Shown here piece after piece: positions 1 to 9,067 of a DNA stretch of 64,000 bases. The stretch is from contig JASGKW010000002.1 in NCBI GenBank assembly GCA_049840515.1, positions 1 to 64,000 on the forward strand. Direction: 5' to 3'. The notes under the pieces are model-generated. The model saw only the letters and a program-made list of their open reading frames with translations. It was not told the DNA's origin and ran no database searches. A program made the translations under genes and the position numbers. This DNA is from Muricomes sp049840515 (GTDB lineage Bacteria; Bacillota; Clostridia; Lachnospirales; Lachnospiraceae). Every line of letters starts with the position of its first letter. Within the stretch, counting starts at the first letter, position 1.

Positions 1-627
1 CAGCAATGCTCTTCCTAAAAGCTGATTCTGTACATATGTTTTCTCATAATAAGTTTTGCGAATAACTTCACTTCCATTTACACCTTTTCGCATCTAGCTC
101 TGCCGCCGCTTCCATAGTCTCAGGGGAGGTGCAGGAATACGGAACACACCAGTGTCATGGACAATGCCCATATAAAGAGCTTCGGCTGTGTGAAGGCTGA
201 TTTTATCCTTATTCCAGCATTGTATCTAACATCAGCTCTATGTGGAGTGGCATCCACTACAATGTATTTTTCATCTGGCAATGTTCGGTTGCTCAACATG
301 ATGGTCAATGCAAAATGTTTTTTTCGCCGCTTCTAAACATAGGAGTGAAAATCCAAGCCGGTCCTCGTCCCCACAATCCAGACAGATAAACAAATCATAT
401 TGTTTATCTGCCAAAATACTGTGTTTTAATTCTATCCGCACTGCTGATTATCCGGTAAGGCTCCGGTATTTCTTCTAAATATACATCGGCCTCTATTTCT
501 GGATACTGCTCTTTCAAGTAATTATATAACCCTAAACATGGACCTGGACAGTCTCCGTCTGGGCGGTATGTCCGCCCAGAGTTACGGTTTTCATGCCCTG
601 CAGGATAGTAGATATTGATATACTCAT
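1..627 (-). CDS. nrnA: DHH-family oligoribonuclease/pAp phosphatase (NrnA-like), partial and frame-broken
   Basis: DHH-family phosphoesterases of this type degrade short RNA and pAp in the cytosol with metal ions, and the gene usually follows rbfA in clostridial nusA-infB operons. Fragments are readable in several frames: DGDCPGPCLGLYNYL near 510-560 (N-terminal DHH motif), LFICLDCGDEDRLGF near 365-400, CIDHHV near 295-315 and LYMGIVHDTGVFR near 135-175. At least four single-base frame changes separate them, so no frame is intact, and the C-terminal part lies off the left edge. The likely start is the ATG at 627, inside or overlapping the end of rbfA. The density of breaks next to the window edge suggests poor sequence more than decay, but a pseudogene is not excluded. 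Confidence 0.75.
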
Positions 628-1005
628 ATTATTTCTTGCCTCATCTTTCAAATTCCGGGTTAACTCGTCAATTTTTTTACTCATATTTACTCCGTATTCA
701 ATGGACTGGTCCATTATAAACTTGATTTCCGGAGTATTTCTCATATTCAGGGTTTCTCGCAGTCTTCCTTCTGATATAACCTTCCGCACTCTGGAATCCT
801 TTCACGGTGTCCTCCTGTGCTTTTTTATCTCCCAGCACACTGATGTATGCTTTACAAGTCTTCAAATCTGGAGCCACCTCTACAGCTACAACAGAAGTCA
901 TAGGAGCAACACGGGGGTCTTCGACTTCTTTTCGCGTAAAATATTGCTCAGTTCACGCTGGACCTCTGTGTTGATTCTGGTATTTTTGAGACTGTTTTTT
1001 CTGAT
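624..1005 (-). CDS. rbfA: ribosome-binding factor A (frame-broken)
   Basis: RbfA is a small KH-fold factor that binds the 30S subunit and helps 16S rRNA 5'-end maturation. The sequence reads RKNSLKNTRINTEVQREL at the N-terminus, then APMTSVVAVEVAPDLKTCKAY and, in another frame, LNMRNTPEIKFIMDQSIEYG, which are the hallmark RbfA segments. Frame changes sit near 925 (an A-rich GAAAAGAAG) and near 765. The family normally starts with M-R-K-N; here the codon before RKNS is ATC (1003-1005), preceded by AAAGGAGCG, so either the start was miscalled or a rare ATC/ATT start is used. About 127 residues, normal for the family. It lies 41 bp after infB, and its 3' end merges with nrnA. Confidence 0.85.
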
Positions 1006-1046
1006 AAAAATCGCTCCTTTATATCATCGCTGCCATATCTGCGGTT

Positions 1047-3847
1047 CTATTTTCTTTCTATCTCAACCATCTTGTATGCTTCCACAAGATCGCCTTCTCT
1101 GACATCATTAAAGTTTTCAAAAACAAAGCCGCACTCATAGCCTGCCCTTACTTCTTTCACATCATCCTTAAAACGTTTCAGTGATGCAAGAGGTCCGTCA
1201 AAAATAACAATTCCATCTCTCGTGACACGCACTGAGCATCCTCTCTCAAATATGCCGTCCTGTACATAAGAGCCCGCGATGGTTCCAATACCGGAAGCTT
1301 TAAATGTCTGGCGCACTTCCGCATGGCCCAGAACTTTTTCTTCAAATATAGGATCCAGCATACCCTTCATGGCTGCTTCCACATCTTCAATTGCACTGTA
1401 AATTACTCTGTACAGTCTCAGGTCAACACCCTCACGGTCTGCAATTTCTTTTGCAGTTGCGTCTGGTCTTACATTAAATCCAATGATAATCGCATTGGAT
1501 GCAGATGCAAGGCTGACATCGGACTCATTAATAGCACCGACACCGCCATGAATGATTTTGATGACAACTTCGTCGTTGGAAAGCTTCAGAAGACTCTGCT
1601 TCAACGCCTCCACAGAACCTTGAACATCCGCTTTTACTACAATATTCAATTCTTTTAGGTTGCCTTCTTTAATCTGATTAAATAAATCATCCAGTGACAT
1701 CTTGGACTTTGTGTCATCCAGCATCTTCACTCTGTTCTGTGAAATATATGTTTCTGCGAAATTCCTTGCTTCTTTTTCTGTATCACATCCCACGAATATT
1801 TCACCTGCATTTGGCACGTCATTGAAAGCCCAGAATCTCTACAGGCTGACATGGACCGGCTTCTTTCACGCGGCGACCCTTATCATCCATCATGGCTCTT
1901 ACTTTACCGTGAGCAGATCCGGCTGCAATAGCATCCCCCACCTAAGTGTTCCCTTCTGAACGAGAACTGTTGCGACAGAACCTTTTCCTTTGTCCAAGCT
2001 CTGCCTCAATTACAAGACCTCTGGCAGCACGGTTTGGATTTGCTTTAAGCTCCATCACTTCCGCTGTAAGAAGAATCATTTCCAGTAAGTCCTGAATACC
2101 TTCCTTGGTATGGGCTGACACAGGTACAAAAATTGTACTTCCGCCCCAATCCTCTGGAATCAGTTCGTATTCTGCCAGTTCCTGTTTTACTCTGTCAATA
2201 TTTGCACTTGGCTTATCAATCTTGTTGATAGCTACGATAATCTCAATTCCAGCAGCTTTTGCATGGTTAATCGCTTCTACAGTCTGAGGCATTACACCAT
2301 CATCCGCAGCTACAACGAGGATAGCGATGTCTGTCGCATTTGCACCGCGCATACGCATTGCAGTAAACGCCTCATGGCCAGGAGTATCCAAAAATGCAAC
2401 TTTCTCGCCATTTACTTCCACTACATAGGCACCAATGTGCTGTGTGATTCCGCCTGCCTCGCGGCCGATTACATTTGTATCGCGGATTGCATCCAGAAGG
2501 GAGGTTTTACCGTGGTCAACGTGACCCATAACACACACTACCGGCGGACGTTTTTCCATGCTGCTTTCGTCCTCTTCGTCCTCTTTCAGGAGTTCTTCAA
2601 TCACATCTATGACTTCCTCTTTCTCGCAGAGAACATCAAATTCCATCGCAATTTCTTCTGCTGTCTCATAGTCAACTTCCTGATTTACTGTGACAATCTT
2701 TCCCTGAAGGAAAAGCTTCTTCACGATGACAGAAGGTACAATTTTCATTTTATCAGCAAGTTCTTTAATCGTAAGCACTTCCGGGAGAACAATCTGCTTG
2801 ATTACTTCTTCCTTCTTCTCCACAGGTTTTGGCTGCGGTTTTACTACTTCTACCACAGGTTTCTGCTTCTTGCCTTTTTTGTTCTTACTGTCAAATCCGC
2901 CATCTCTGTATTCTTTTTTCTTATATTCTTTTTCTTTTTCTTTTGCTTTATTTCTCTGTACTTTCTGCTGCTCTACCAATGGTGTTGAAATTGCGTCTTT
3001 ATCTTCCTTTTCTGCCGTCACGGCGTTCCTGCCCGCGCACCGGACCATTTGTGTTTCTCTGGTTGTTTGCCCCAGGTCTGCCGCCCTGTCCGCCAAAGTT
3101 TCTGTTGAATCCTCTGTCCTGACCCTGAGTTCTGTCCTGACTTCTGCCAAAGCTTCTCTCCTGGCCTCCTGCCGGTCTTGGTCCGCGGTTGTTGTTATAA
3201 CGCGGATTCTGTCCGCCTTCACCTGTTCTCTGGTTTTGACCATATGAACTTCTCTGTCCCTGATAATTGCCGCCGCCCTGTCTGTTCTCCTGAGAAGATA
3301 CCGGTCCTCTTCCCTGGGAGGAATATTGCTGGCCGCCTGCCGGACGCTGATTCTGCTGATTTCTCTGAGGGCGCTGTCCGTATGTGTTTCCTGACTGCTG
3401 AGTTCCGCTTCCTGCCTGTCGCTGCGGTGCTCCTGTGCCTGACGGACGCTGCTGTGTCCCAGCTCCTGCCGGGCGCTGTCCCTGAGTATTTCCAGATGGG
3501 CGCTGACCCTGGGTATTTCCAGCCGGACGCTGGCCCTGAGTATTCCCCTGCGGGCGCTGGCCTCCCTGCACACGGCTGCCGCTCTTAGAATTCTGAGGGC
3601 GGAATACCTGCACAATATTTTTCTTCTTAGGCTCTGAATCTGCCGCCTGTTTTTCTCCACCGGCATTTCTTTCCTCAGGTGCAGAATTTCCACCTTTTGC
3701 TCTCTTTCTCATTTCTTCTACCACATTATCCTCCAGAGAACTCATGTGGCTCTTCGTCTCCACATTTTTCTTTGCCAACACATCCATTAATTCTTTATTT
3801 TCCATCCCCAGCTCTTTAGCCAGTTCATGTACTCTCATTTTTGCCAT
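1047..3847 (-). CDS. infB: translation initiation factor IF-2 (frame-broken)
   Basis: IF-2 is the GTPase that brings initiator fMet-tRNA to the 30S subunit. From the start, MAKMRVHELAKEL, come an IF2_N domain, a long low-complexity linker of repeated GNTQGQRPAG-like units (about 3090-3560), a second IF2_N domain (VLTIKELADKMKIVPSVIVK), then the GTPase domain with G1 GHVDHGKTS, G3 DTPGHEA and G4 NKID, and the C-terminal domains ending at 1047. Four frame changes are evident near 3000, 1985, 1945 and 1830, and the protein resumes in a new frame each time. Since infB is essential, these look like sequence errors. The start is supported by GGGAGGT upstream. It sits between ylxQ and rbfA. Confidence 0.95.
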
Positions 3848-3862
3848 ATAAAACTACCTCCC

Positions 3863-4192
3863 TTATGCAATTGTATTGTCTTTTGCTTCTATTTGTTTCT
3901 GAATCCCTCTTGCAAATCCTTGGTCCAATATTGCCAGAGATGCCCGAAATTCCTTTCCCATTGCATGCCCCAAAATATCTTTATCACCGTAAACATAGAT
4001 TGGAACTTTGTAAAATTCACACATATCACGGAACTTCTTCTTTGTATTATCTGAAGCATCACCTGCAACAATCACAAGTGCTGCCTTACCGGACTTTGTC
4101 TCGCGTTCTGTCATGAACTCACCGCTCACAGCCTTTCCAGCCTTCGTGGCAAGCCCTACCAGAGATAACACTTTATCTTGGTTCAATTTCAT
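3863..4192 (-). CDS. ylxQ: L7Ae/L30e-family ribosomal-like protein YlxQ
   Basis: Small RNA-binding protein of the L7Ae/L30e/S12e/Gadd45 fold, 109 residues. The family typically binds kink-turn RNA, but the exact role of YlxQ is not settled. Visible features are the N-terminal KVLSLVGLATKAGKAVSGE and the central ALVIVAGDASDNTKKKF typical of this family. The ATG at 4192 follows AAGGAGATGA and lies inside the last codons of ylxR (20-bp overlap), so the two genes are translationally coupled. The reading frame is intact. It is 15 bp upstream of infB, the standard place for ylxQ in Firmicutes. Confidence 0.93.
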   Translation of the reverse strand: MKLNQDKVLSLVGLATKAGKAVSGEFMTERETKSGKAALVIVAGDASDNTKKKFRDMCEFYKVPIYVYGDKDILGHAMGKEFRASLAILDQGFARGIQKQIEAKDNTIA

Positions 4193-4448
4193 TCATCTCC
4201 TTTTCCAGGTACGCATATACTTCTTCAGGAATTGCCTGTTTAAAAGAACGCTCCAGTCCTTTATTTTTCACTGCCTTGTCAAAACATTCTTTGGAACAGC
4301 ACAGATAAGCACCTCTCCCGTTCTTCTTGCCAGTGACATCTAAGACAAATTCCTCTTCCGTTGTCCGCAGAACACGCATCATTTCCTTTTTTGGCTTCAT
4401 CTCACCGCAACCAACGCATTTGCGCATAGGTATCTTTCTATTGCCCAA
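4173..4448 (-). CDS. ylxR: YlxR family RNA-binding protein
   Basis: YlxR (DUF448) is a small cytosolic protein encoded between nusA and ylxQ in Firmicutes; reports link it to RNA binding and regulation, but its mechanism is not settled. The 91-residue product has the hallmark RKCVGCGEMKPKKEMMR near the start and GRGAYLCCSKECFDKA in the middle, with five cysteines. The start appears to be TTG at 4448 (TTGGGCAATAGAAAG) preceded by GAGGTGAAATAA; no ATG lies upstream in frame before nusA ends. The gene overlaps ylxQ by 20 bp. The frame is intact. Confidence 0.92.
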   Translation of the reverse strand: MGNRKIPMRKCVGCGEMKPKKEMMRVLRTTEEEFVLDVTGKKNGRGAYLCCSKECFDKAVKNKGLERSFKQAIPEEVYAYLEKEMNEIEPR

Positions 4449-4471
4449 TTATTTCACCTCACATAAGGGTA

Positions 4472-5655
4472 TTATTCATTTTCAGTCTCAATAAATTCTA
4501 TTTCATCATAATCTGTATCTTCAGCCGCTTCATATTCCTGAGGATATTCCTCCTCATAGTTTTCTCCGTATCCTTCTTCGATACCCATCTGCTCCATATA
4601 ATCTTCCGGGAGCCTCCGGATTCAATAGCCTGGCTCTCACTCTTGATGTCAATCTTGTATCCTGTGAGACGAGCTGCAAGTCTCGCGTTCTGCCCCTCTT
4701 TTCCGATAGCAAGGGAAAGCTGGTAATCTGGTACAATAACACTTGCCGCTTTTTCATCAGGGTCCGCCATAACAGAGATGACTTTTGCCGGGCTAAGCGC
4801 ATTTTCTATCAACAGTGCCGGGTTGTCACTCCAGTTAATAATATCAATCTTTTCCCCGCGGAGCTCATTTACAACAGCGTTCACTCTCGCACCGTTCATT
4901 CCCACACAGGCGCCTACCGGGTCTACATTTTCATCATTTGACCATACTGCCATCTTCGTGCGCGAACCTGCCTCACGGGCAATGCTCTTAATCTCAACAG
5001 TTCCATCTTTTACCTCTGCCACTTCCGCTTCAAATAAACGCTTTACAAGCTCAGGATGTGTTCTGGATACCAGAATCTTGGGTCCTTTTGGTGTGTTCTT
5101 CACTTCTACCACATAAAGCTTAATTCTCTCTGTGGGATGGAACACTTCTCCTTTCACCTGCTCATTCTCGGTCAGCATCGCGTCAGCCCTTCCAAGGTTG
5201 ATACTGATATTGCGGCCAACGTAGCGCTGTACAATTCCGGTCACGATATCTTTTTCTTTCTCAAAATACTGATCGTAAACAACCTTTCTCTCTTCTTCTC
5301 TGATTTTCTGAAGAATCAGGTTCTTCGCATTCTGTGTGGCAATTCTTCCGAAAGATTTAGATTCGATTGGAATCTGTGCCACATCCCCAATCTGAAGTGC
5401 AGAGTCAATCTTCTCCGCATCCTCCAGACTGATTTCCAAGGCCGGGTCAAATACTTCCTCGACCACTTCCTTTTCAGCATATACTGAATAATCACAGGTT
5501 TCCCTGTCCATGATCACTTTTATATTGTCTGATGTTCCAAAATGGTTTTTGCATGCACTGATGAGAGAATTCTCGATTGCATCCAGCATCGTCTCTTTAC
5601 TGATATTCTTTTCCTGTTCAAGAATATTCAATGCCTCTAATAGTTCTGTATTCAT
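4472..5655 (-). CDS. nusA: transcription termination/antitermination factor NusA (one frame break)
   Basis: NusA binds RNA polymerase and modulates pausing, intrinsic termination and antitermination. The N-terminal domain (MNTELLEALNILEQEK) is followed by an S1 domain and two KH domains; conserved segments include NEPARVNAVV-type GARVNAVVNEL and LAIGKEGQNARLAARLTG. Near 4608 the frame changes by one base; in the new frame the protein continues as EDYMEQMGIEEGYGENYEEE and a strongly acidic tail to the TAA at 4472. The start is the ATG at 5655, preceded by AGGAGGAAATAATA, rather than the upstream TTG at 5682. An acidic tail after KH2 replaces the longer C-terminal repeats of Proteobacteria, as expected in Firmicutes. 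Confidence 0.95.
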
Positions 5656-5686
5656 TATTATTTCCTCCTGGTCTAAATTCAAAATT

Positions 5687-5704
5687 GTTACAGTTCAGCC
5701 AGCC
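5687..5704. repeat. solo end of a dispersed inverted-repeat element
   Basis: GTTACAGTTCAGCCAGCC in the short gap between rimP and nusA matches the terminal inverted repeat of the elements at 15708-15820 and 30484-30656. Only one end is visible here, so it may be a decayed remnant. Confidence 0.5.
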
Positions 5705-5713
5705 AAACCGCAC

Positions 5714-6181
5714 TTAAAAGTCTAAGGCTAAGCGAATCAGCGCTATCTCACCCTTTTCAAAAATTTGTGAAGACCCATCTTCATACTCTATAGTCACAGT
5801 ATTTTTATCATAATCTTTTAATATTCCAACAAACTCTTTCTGCTTATCAATAGCTCTGTAGGTTCGTATTTCTACCTCTTCTCCCAGGCTCCGCTTGAAA
5901 TCTTTTTCTTTTTTCAGCGGCCTGCCCAGTCCCGGAGAACTCACTTCAAATATATAAGCGTCCTCTATATAGTCTTTTTCATCCAGAATATCTGAAAACT
6001 TCCGGCTGACCACCTCACAGTCATCCACCGTAATTCCGCCCGGCTTATCAATATAAGCCCGCAGATACCATGTTCCGGCCTCTTTCACATATTCCACATC
6101 TACCAATTCAAACCCAAAGCCCTTGACAATCGGCTCCAAAAGCTCTTCTGTCTGTTGTTCATACTGTTCTCTTCTCGACAC
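5714..6181 (-). CDS. rimP: ribosome maturation factor RimP
   Basis: RimP assists late assembly of the 30S subunit and is typically the first gene of this operon. The 155-residue protein has the two-domain layout of the family: an N-terminal alpha/beta domain containing GFELVDVEYVKEAGTWYLR and the characteristic EVSSPGLGRPL, and a C-terminal Sm-like domain (FVGILKDYDKNTVTIEYEDG). Translation appears to start at GTG 6181 (GTG TCG AGA AGA), preceded by AAAGGGAG. The frame is intact. A strong promoter lies 130-155 bp upstream. Confidence 0.95.
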   Translation of the reverse strand: MSRREQYEQQTEELLEPIVKGFGFELVDVEYVKEAGTWYLRAYIDKPGGITVDDCEVVSRKFSDILDEKDYIEDAYIFEVSSPGLGRPLKKEKDFKRSLGEEVEIRTYRAIDKQKEFVGILKDYDKNTVTIEYEDGSSQIFEKGEIALIRLALDF

Positions 6182-6254
6182 ACTAAACTCCCTTTCTCTA
6201 TGCTTTTTATCAATCCGGTTAAATCAAACCTGGTTTCTTTGCCAATTACATAAA

Positions 6255-6280
6255 GAAGAGTGAACTCTCGTTCACTCTTC
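6255..6280 (-). other. perfect stem-loop in the 5' leader of the rimP operon
   Basis: GAAGAGTGAA - CTCTCG - TTCACTCTTC forms a 10-bp perfect stem. It lies about 20-45 nt after the predicted transcription start and about 75 nt before rimP. On the minus strand it is followed by only three Ts, so it is a weak terminator at best; it may be an attenuator, an mRNA-stabilising hairpin, or the end of the 6389-7444 transcript. Confidence 0.6.
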
Positions 6281-6307
6281 CGCCAGGTTCCTTATATAAC
6301 TTTAATC

Positions 6308-6336
6308 AGTATAGCACCCTTTTTCAGGAAAATCAA
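6308..6336 (-). promoter_or_regulatory. sigma-A promoter of the rimP-nusA-infB operon
   Basis: Minus-strand TTGATT (6331-6336) and TATACT (6308-6313) are separated by 17 bp. Transcription would start near 6301, giving a leader of about 120 nt. Confidence 0.75.
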
Positions 6337-6388
6337 GGGAAATAAACCATAAATAATTGTCATCGGCCCAGATTTTCACCGCGTTACA

Positions 6389-7444
6389 CTATTTTAGCAT
6401 GTCTGGTCTTCCATATAAGACAATATTAGGCGACTCATATGGGTCATTCACGACACCTCTGCTTTCATCCGCAGCATGTACCATTCTGCCGTTTCCTATG
6501 TATATCCCCACATGGGAGATGTTGCGGAACTCTCCATTCTCATCATAGGCATAAAAAATGAGGTCTCCCGGCTGCAGTTTGTCTTTCGTCACTTCCAGAC
6601 CATTATCCACAATATACTTTCCCTGCTCAGAAGCAATCACAGGAAGTTTAATTTCGAATTCCATATACAATCTATAAACCAGGGAACTGCAGTCATAAAA
6701 TCCTTCTTCATATCTTTTCTGCCGACTGTATTTGCAGCCCACTTTCGTGAGCGCCAGGTTTGCCACATCACTGCCTACTCCGGATGATGTACCCGCACCA
6801 TCATCGTCAATACTAATATTTCCTGTAAAACGAGAAATCATAGTGGCACAAACAGCCCTTGAAACTTTGCCCTGTGGATTGATTTTTCCCTGGTCACCGC
6901 TTATAATTCTGGCTCCTACCGCCCATTCTAACTCTTTCTTGGCAAATTCACTGACGCTTGTACTATCTGGAAAGCTACTGAGGTCTGCACTGGCTGATAT
7001 GTCCATACCCGCCTGTTCTGCATATCTGTACAGCATAGTAGCCATCTGCTCACGGGTGATGTAATCTGTTGTACCAAAAAGACCATTTTCATATCCCGTG
7101 ACTATTTGCATATTATTTGCCCAAGTAACTGGAAGGGAATAAAAATAGCCGTCTGGAACATCAGCAAAACGGCGCTCATAGTCAGTTGCAGGAGACTGAT
7201 ACATTCTATATAGAACAGTGGCAAACTGACCTCTTTCGAGGTTTGCGGTGGGGGTGAATGTGCTCTCGTTCGTTCCAGTCATTAATCCTTTTGCTGATAC
7301 ATCTGCAACATAATTGTAATACCATGCTCCTGCATGAACATCAGAATAATCTTTGACATCCTTTGCCTCCACAGTCAGGCTTGAACAAATAGTTGCCACT
7401 GTGATGAGTGTGACTGCCAAAAGACTTAGTAATTTGTTTTTCAT
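6389..7444 (-). CDS. secreted SLH-domain NlpC/P60 peptidoglycan endopeptidase
   Basis: Cell-wall hydrolase predicted to cut peptide stems of peptidoglycan while bound to the surface. It has a signal peptide (MKNKLLSLLAVTLITVATI, cleaved near VEA-KD), three S-layer homology repeats over about residues 25-210 (e.g. ADVPDGYFYSLPVTWA, ITREQMATMLYRYAE), and an NlpC/P60 domain at about 225-350 with the catalytic Cys in FYDCSSLVYR and the His in ISHVGIYIGNGRMVHA. The start is the ATG at 7444, preceded by GGGAGGA; an upstream in-frame ATG has no comparable site. The catalytic motif reads DCSS where DCSG is usual, a mild variation. Single-gene unit with its own promoter. Confidence 0.93.
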   Translation of the reverse strand: MKNKLLSLLAVTLITVATICSSLTVEAKDVKDYSDVHAGAWYYNYVADVSAKGLMTGTNESTFTPTANLERGQFATVLYRMYQSPATDYERRFADVPDGYFYSLPVTWANNMQIVTGYENGLFGTTDYITREQMATMLYRYAEQAGMDISASADLSSFPDSTSVSEFAKKELEWAVGARIISGDQGKINPQGKVSRAVCATMISRFTGNISIDDDGAGTSSGVGSDVANLALTKVGCKYSRQKRYEEGFYDCSSLVYRLYMEFEIKLPVIASEQGKYIVDNGLEVTKDKLQPGDLIFYAYDENGEFRNISHVGIYIGNGRMVHAADESRGVVNDPYESPNIVLYGRPDMLK

Positions 7445-7572
7445 TTCTTTCCTCCCAGTAATAAAGCCATAGACCGACAAAACAGCTATACGGGCTTATT
7501 CTTTTTTGTAATATAAATACACGACGCTTTACATTGTCAGAGATTTTGAGATAAATACCTAATACCAAAAGA

Positions 7573-7601
7573 ATTATATCATTAAAAAAATATATTTGCA
7601 A
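7573..7601 (-). promoter_or_regulatory. sigma-A promoter of the SLH-NlpC/P60 gene
   Basis: Minus-strand TTGCAA (7596-7601), 17-bp A/T-rich spacer, TATAAT (7573-7578). The leader would be about 120 nt. Confidence 0.75.
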
Positions 7602-7681
7602 TATGTTACGTAAATATTTCATAAATGTAACATAAATACGACATATAGCAGATGACATATTAATATAATATCCTCAGCCCA

Positions 7682-7714
7682 AAAGGAGCCCGGTTATTCT
7701 CACCGGACTCCTTT
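7682..7714. terminator. intrinsic terminator after the GltD-like gene
   Basis: AAAGGAGCCCGGT - TATTCTC - ACCGGACTCCTTT is a 13-bp stem with one mismatch, 22 bp after the stop of the gene at 7736-8956. A/T-rich arms allow function in either direction. Confidence 0.8.
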
Positions 7715-7735
7715 ACAACAGCCTTTATTGTTTCT

Positions 7736-8956
7736 CTAATCCAGCCCCTCCATGTAATCATCCATTGCTTGAGCTACAATTTTAGAATAAGCCGCCGCTT
7801 CCACTACTGTCTTTGCCCCTAATACAACATCTCCGGCAGCAAAAATCCCCTCACGGGTCGTTTCCCCCTCATCATTGGTCTCTAAAAGACCTTTATCTGT
7901 TGCCTTCAGACCTTCTGTTGTACTTACAAGACGATTTTTTGGTCCCTGGCTGACTGCAATGATTGTTGAATCCACAACAATCTGTATGGTCTCTTCTTCA
8001 ACCCCGAGAACATTTTCATCTTCATCATAATGAACATTGCAAAAAACCGGACCCTCTTCGGTAATTTCAACAATCTTCTTTCCGAATACCAATCGAGCAC
8101 CATCTACTTTGGCATAGGCGATTTCACTCTCACTGGCACTGCTTTTAAGTCCTCTTGCATACAATGTCACTTCGCTGGCACCTTTCCGAATAGCAGTTCT
8201 CGCCACATCCATGGCTGAGTTGCCCATACCTATGATAGCAACCTTTTTGCCCAAAGAATACACGTCCGGATTTGCTAAATAGTCGATTGCAAAATGAACC
8301 TTTCCCAGTGACTCTCCTTTTATACCTAGTGCTTTTGGCTTCCAAACTCCCGTACCGATGAAAATACTTTTATAACCATCACGGAATAAATCATTAATTG
8401 TGAGGGATTCGCCGATTGCAGTATTTGGACGGAGCCAGATTCCAAACTCAATCAATTTCTGCCGATATCTTTCCAATATACTTTTAGGCAATCGAAACTC
8501 AGGAATTCCATATTGGAGAATTCCACCTATTCTATCCTTTGCATCAAAAATAGTGATATAATAACCTTTTCTTGCAAGCAGCACTGCGATTGTAAGCCCT
8601 GCCGGACCGGCACCAATTACCGCAACTTTTTTATTCTTCTTGGGCACCTCCACCAATTCCATTCGTTCAAAACAAGTATCTGATATATAATTTTCAATAC
8701 TACTGATATGGACCGGCTGCCCTTTTTTACCCAGAATACAATGACCTTCGCATTGCTTTTCATGATTACAGATTAAGGAACAGATAAGAGACATTGGATT
8801 GTTTTCAAACAGCATCTTACCTGCTTCATTAAGCTTTCCCTGATTAAACGCCTGAATCATAGCCGGAATGGGGGTTGAGATTGGGCACCCTTTTTGACAT
8901 TGAGGCTTTCTACAATTCAAGCATCTTTTTGCTTCTTCTATTTGGTGAACTGCCAT
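7736..8956 (-). CDS. GltD/NfnB-like NAD(P)-dependent flavin oxidoreductase
   Basis: Member of the glutamate-synthase small-subunit superfamily, cytosolic and FAD-dependent, moving electrons from NAD(P)H through [4Fe-4S] clusters. The N-terminal Fe-S domain has CLNCRKPQCQKGCP and later CSLICNHEKQCEGHC; the FAD-binding fingerprint is VAVIGAGPAGLTIAVLLARK, the NAD(P)-binding one VAIIGMGNSAMDVARTAIRK, and the C-terminal FAD motif is GIFAAGDVVLGAKTVVEA. At 406 residues it is shorter than classical GltD and stands alone, with no GltB or NfnA nearby, so its partner and substrate cannot be assigned. The start has AGGAGGAAATTAAT. Own promoter and terminator. Confidence 0.88.
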   Translation of the reverse strand: MAVHQIEEAKRCLNCRKPQCQKGCPISTPIPAMIQAFNQGKLNEAGKMLFENNPMSLICSLICNHEKQCEGHCILGKKGQPVHISSIENYISDTCFERMELVEVPKKNKKVAVIGAGPAGLTIAVLLARKGYYITIFDAKDRIGGILQYGIPEFRLPKSILERYRQKLIEFGIWLRPNTAIGESLTINDLFRDGYKSIFIGTGVWKPKALGIKGESLGKVHFAIDYLANPDVYSLGKKVAIIGMGNSAMDVARTAIRKGASEVTLYARGLKSSASESEIAYAKVDGARLVFGKKIVEITEEGPVFCNVHYDEDENVLGVEEETIQIVVDSTIIAVSQGPKNRLVSTTEGLKATDKGLLETNDEGETTREGIFAAGDVVLGAKTVVEAAAYSKIVAQAMDDYMEGLD

Positions 8957-9037
8957 ATTAATTTCCTCCTGATATTAACATTGGAATGGACCTCTTCTGC
9001 CATTCGTTTTACAGCATTTAGAATTCCGACTTAGTAG

Positions 9038-9043
9038 ATTATA
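9038..9043 (-). promoter_or_regulatory. extended -10 promoter of the GltD-like gene
   Basis: Minus strand TGATATAAT: TATAAT at 9038-9043 preceded by TG with one base between. No good -35 is seen, consistent with an extended -10 promoter. Confidence 0.55.
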
Positions 9044-9067
9044 TCACGCATAAATGCGAAAGAACTT

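Noticed and set aside
2263..3247. Plus-strand open frames rich in Phe/Leu/Ser
   Set aside because: Antisense shadows of the Lys/Glu- and Gln/Arg-rich part of infB.
1942..3693. Long Arg/Glu-rich N-terminal extension in front of the IF-2 GTPase domain
   Set aside because: It is the out-of-frame reading of the GQRP-repeat linker; the true N-terminus is in another frame ending near 3000.
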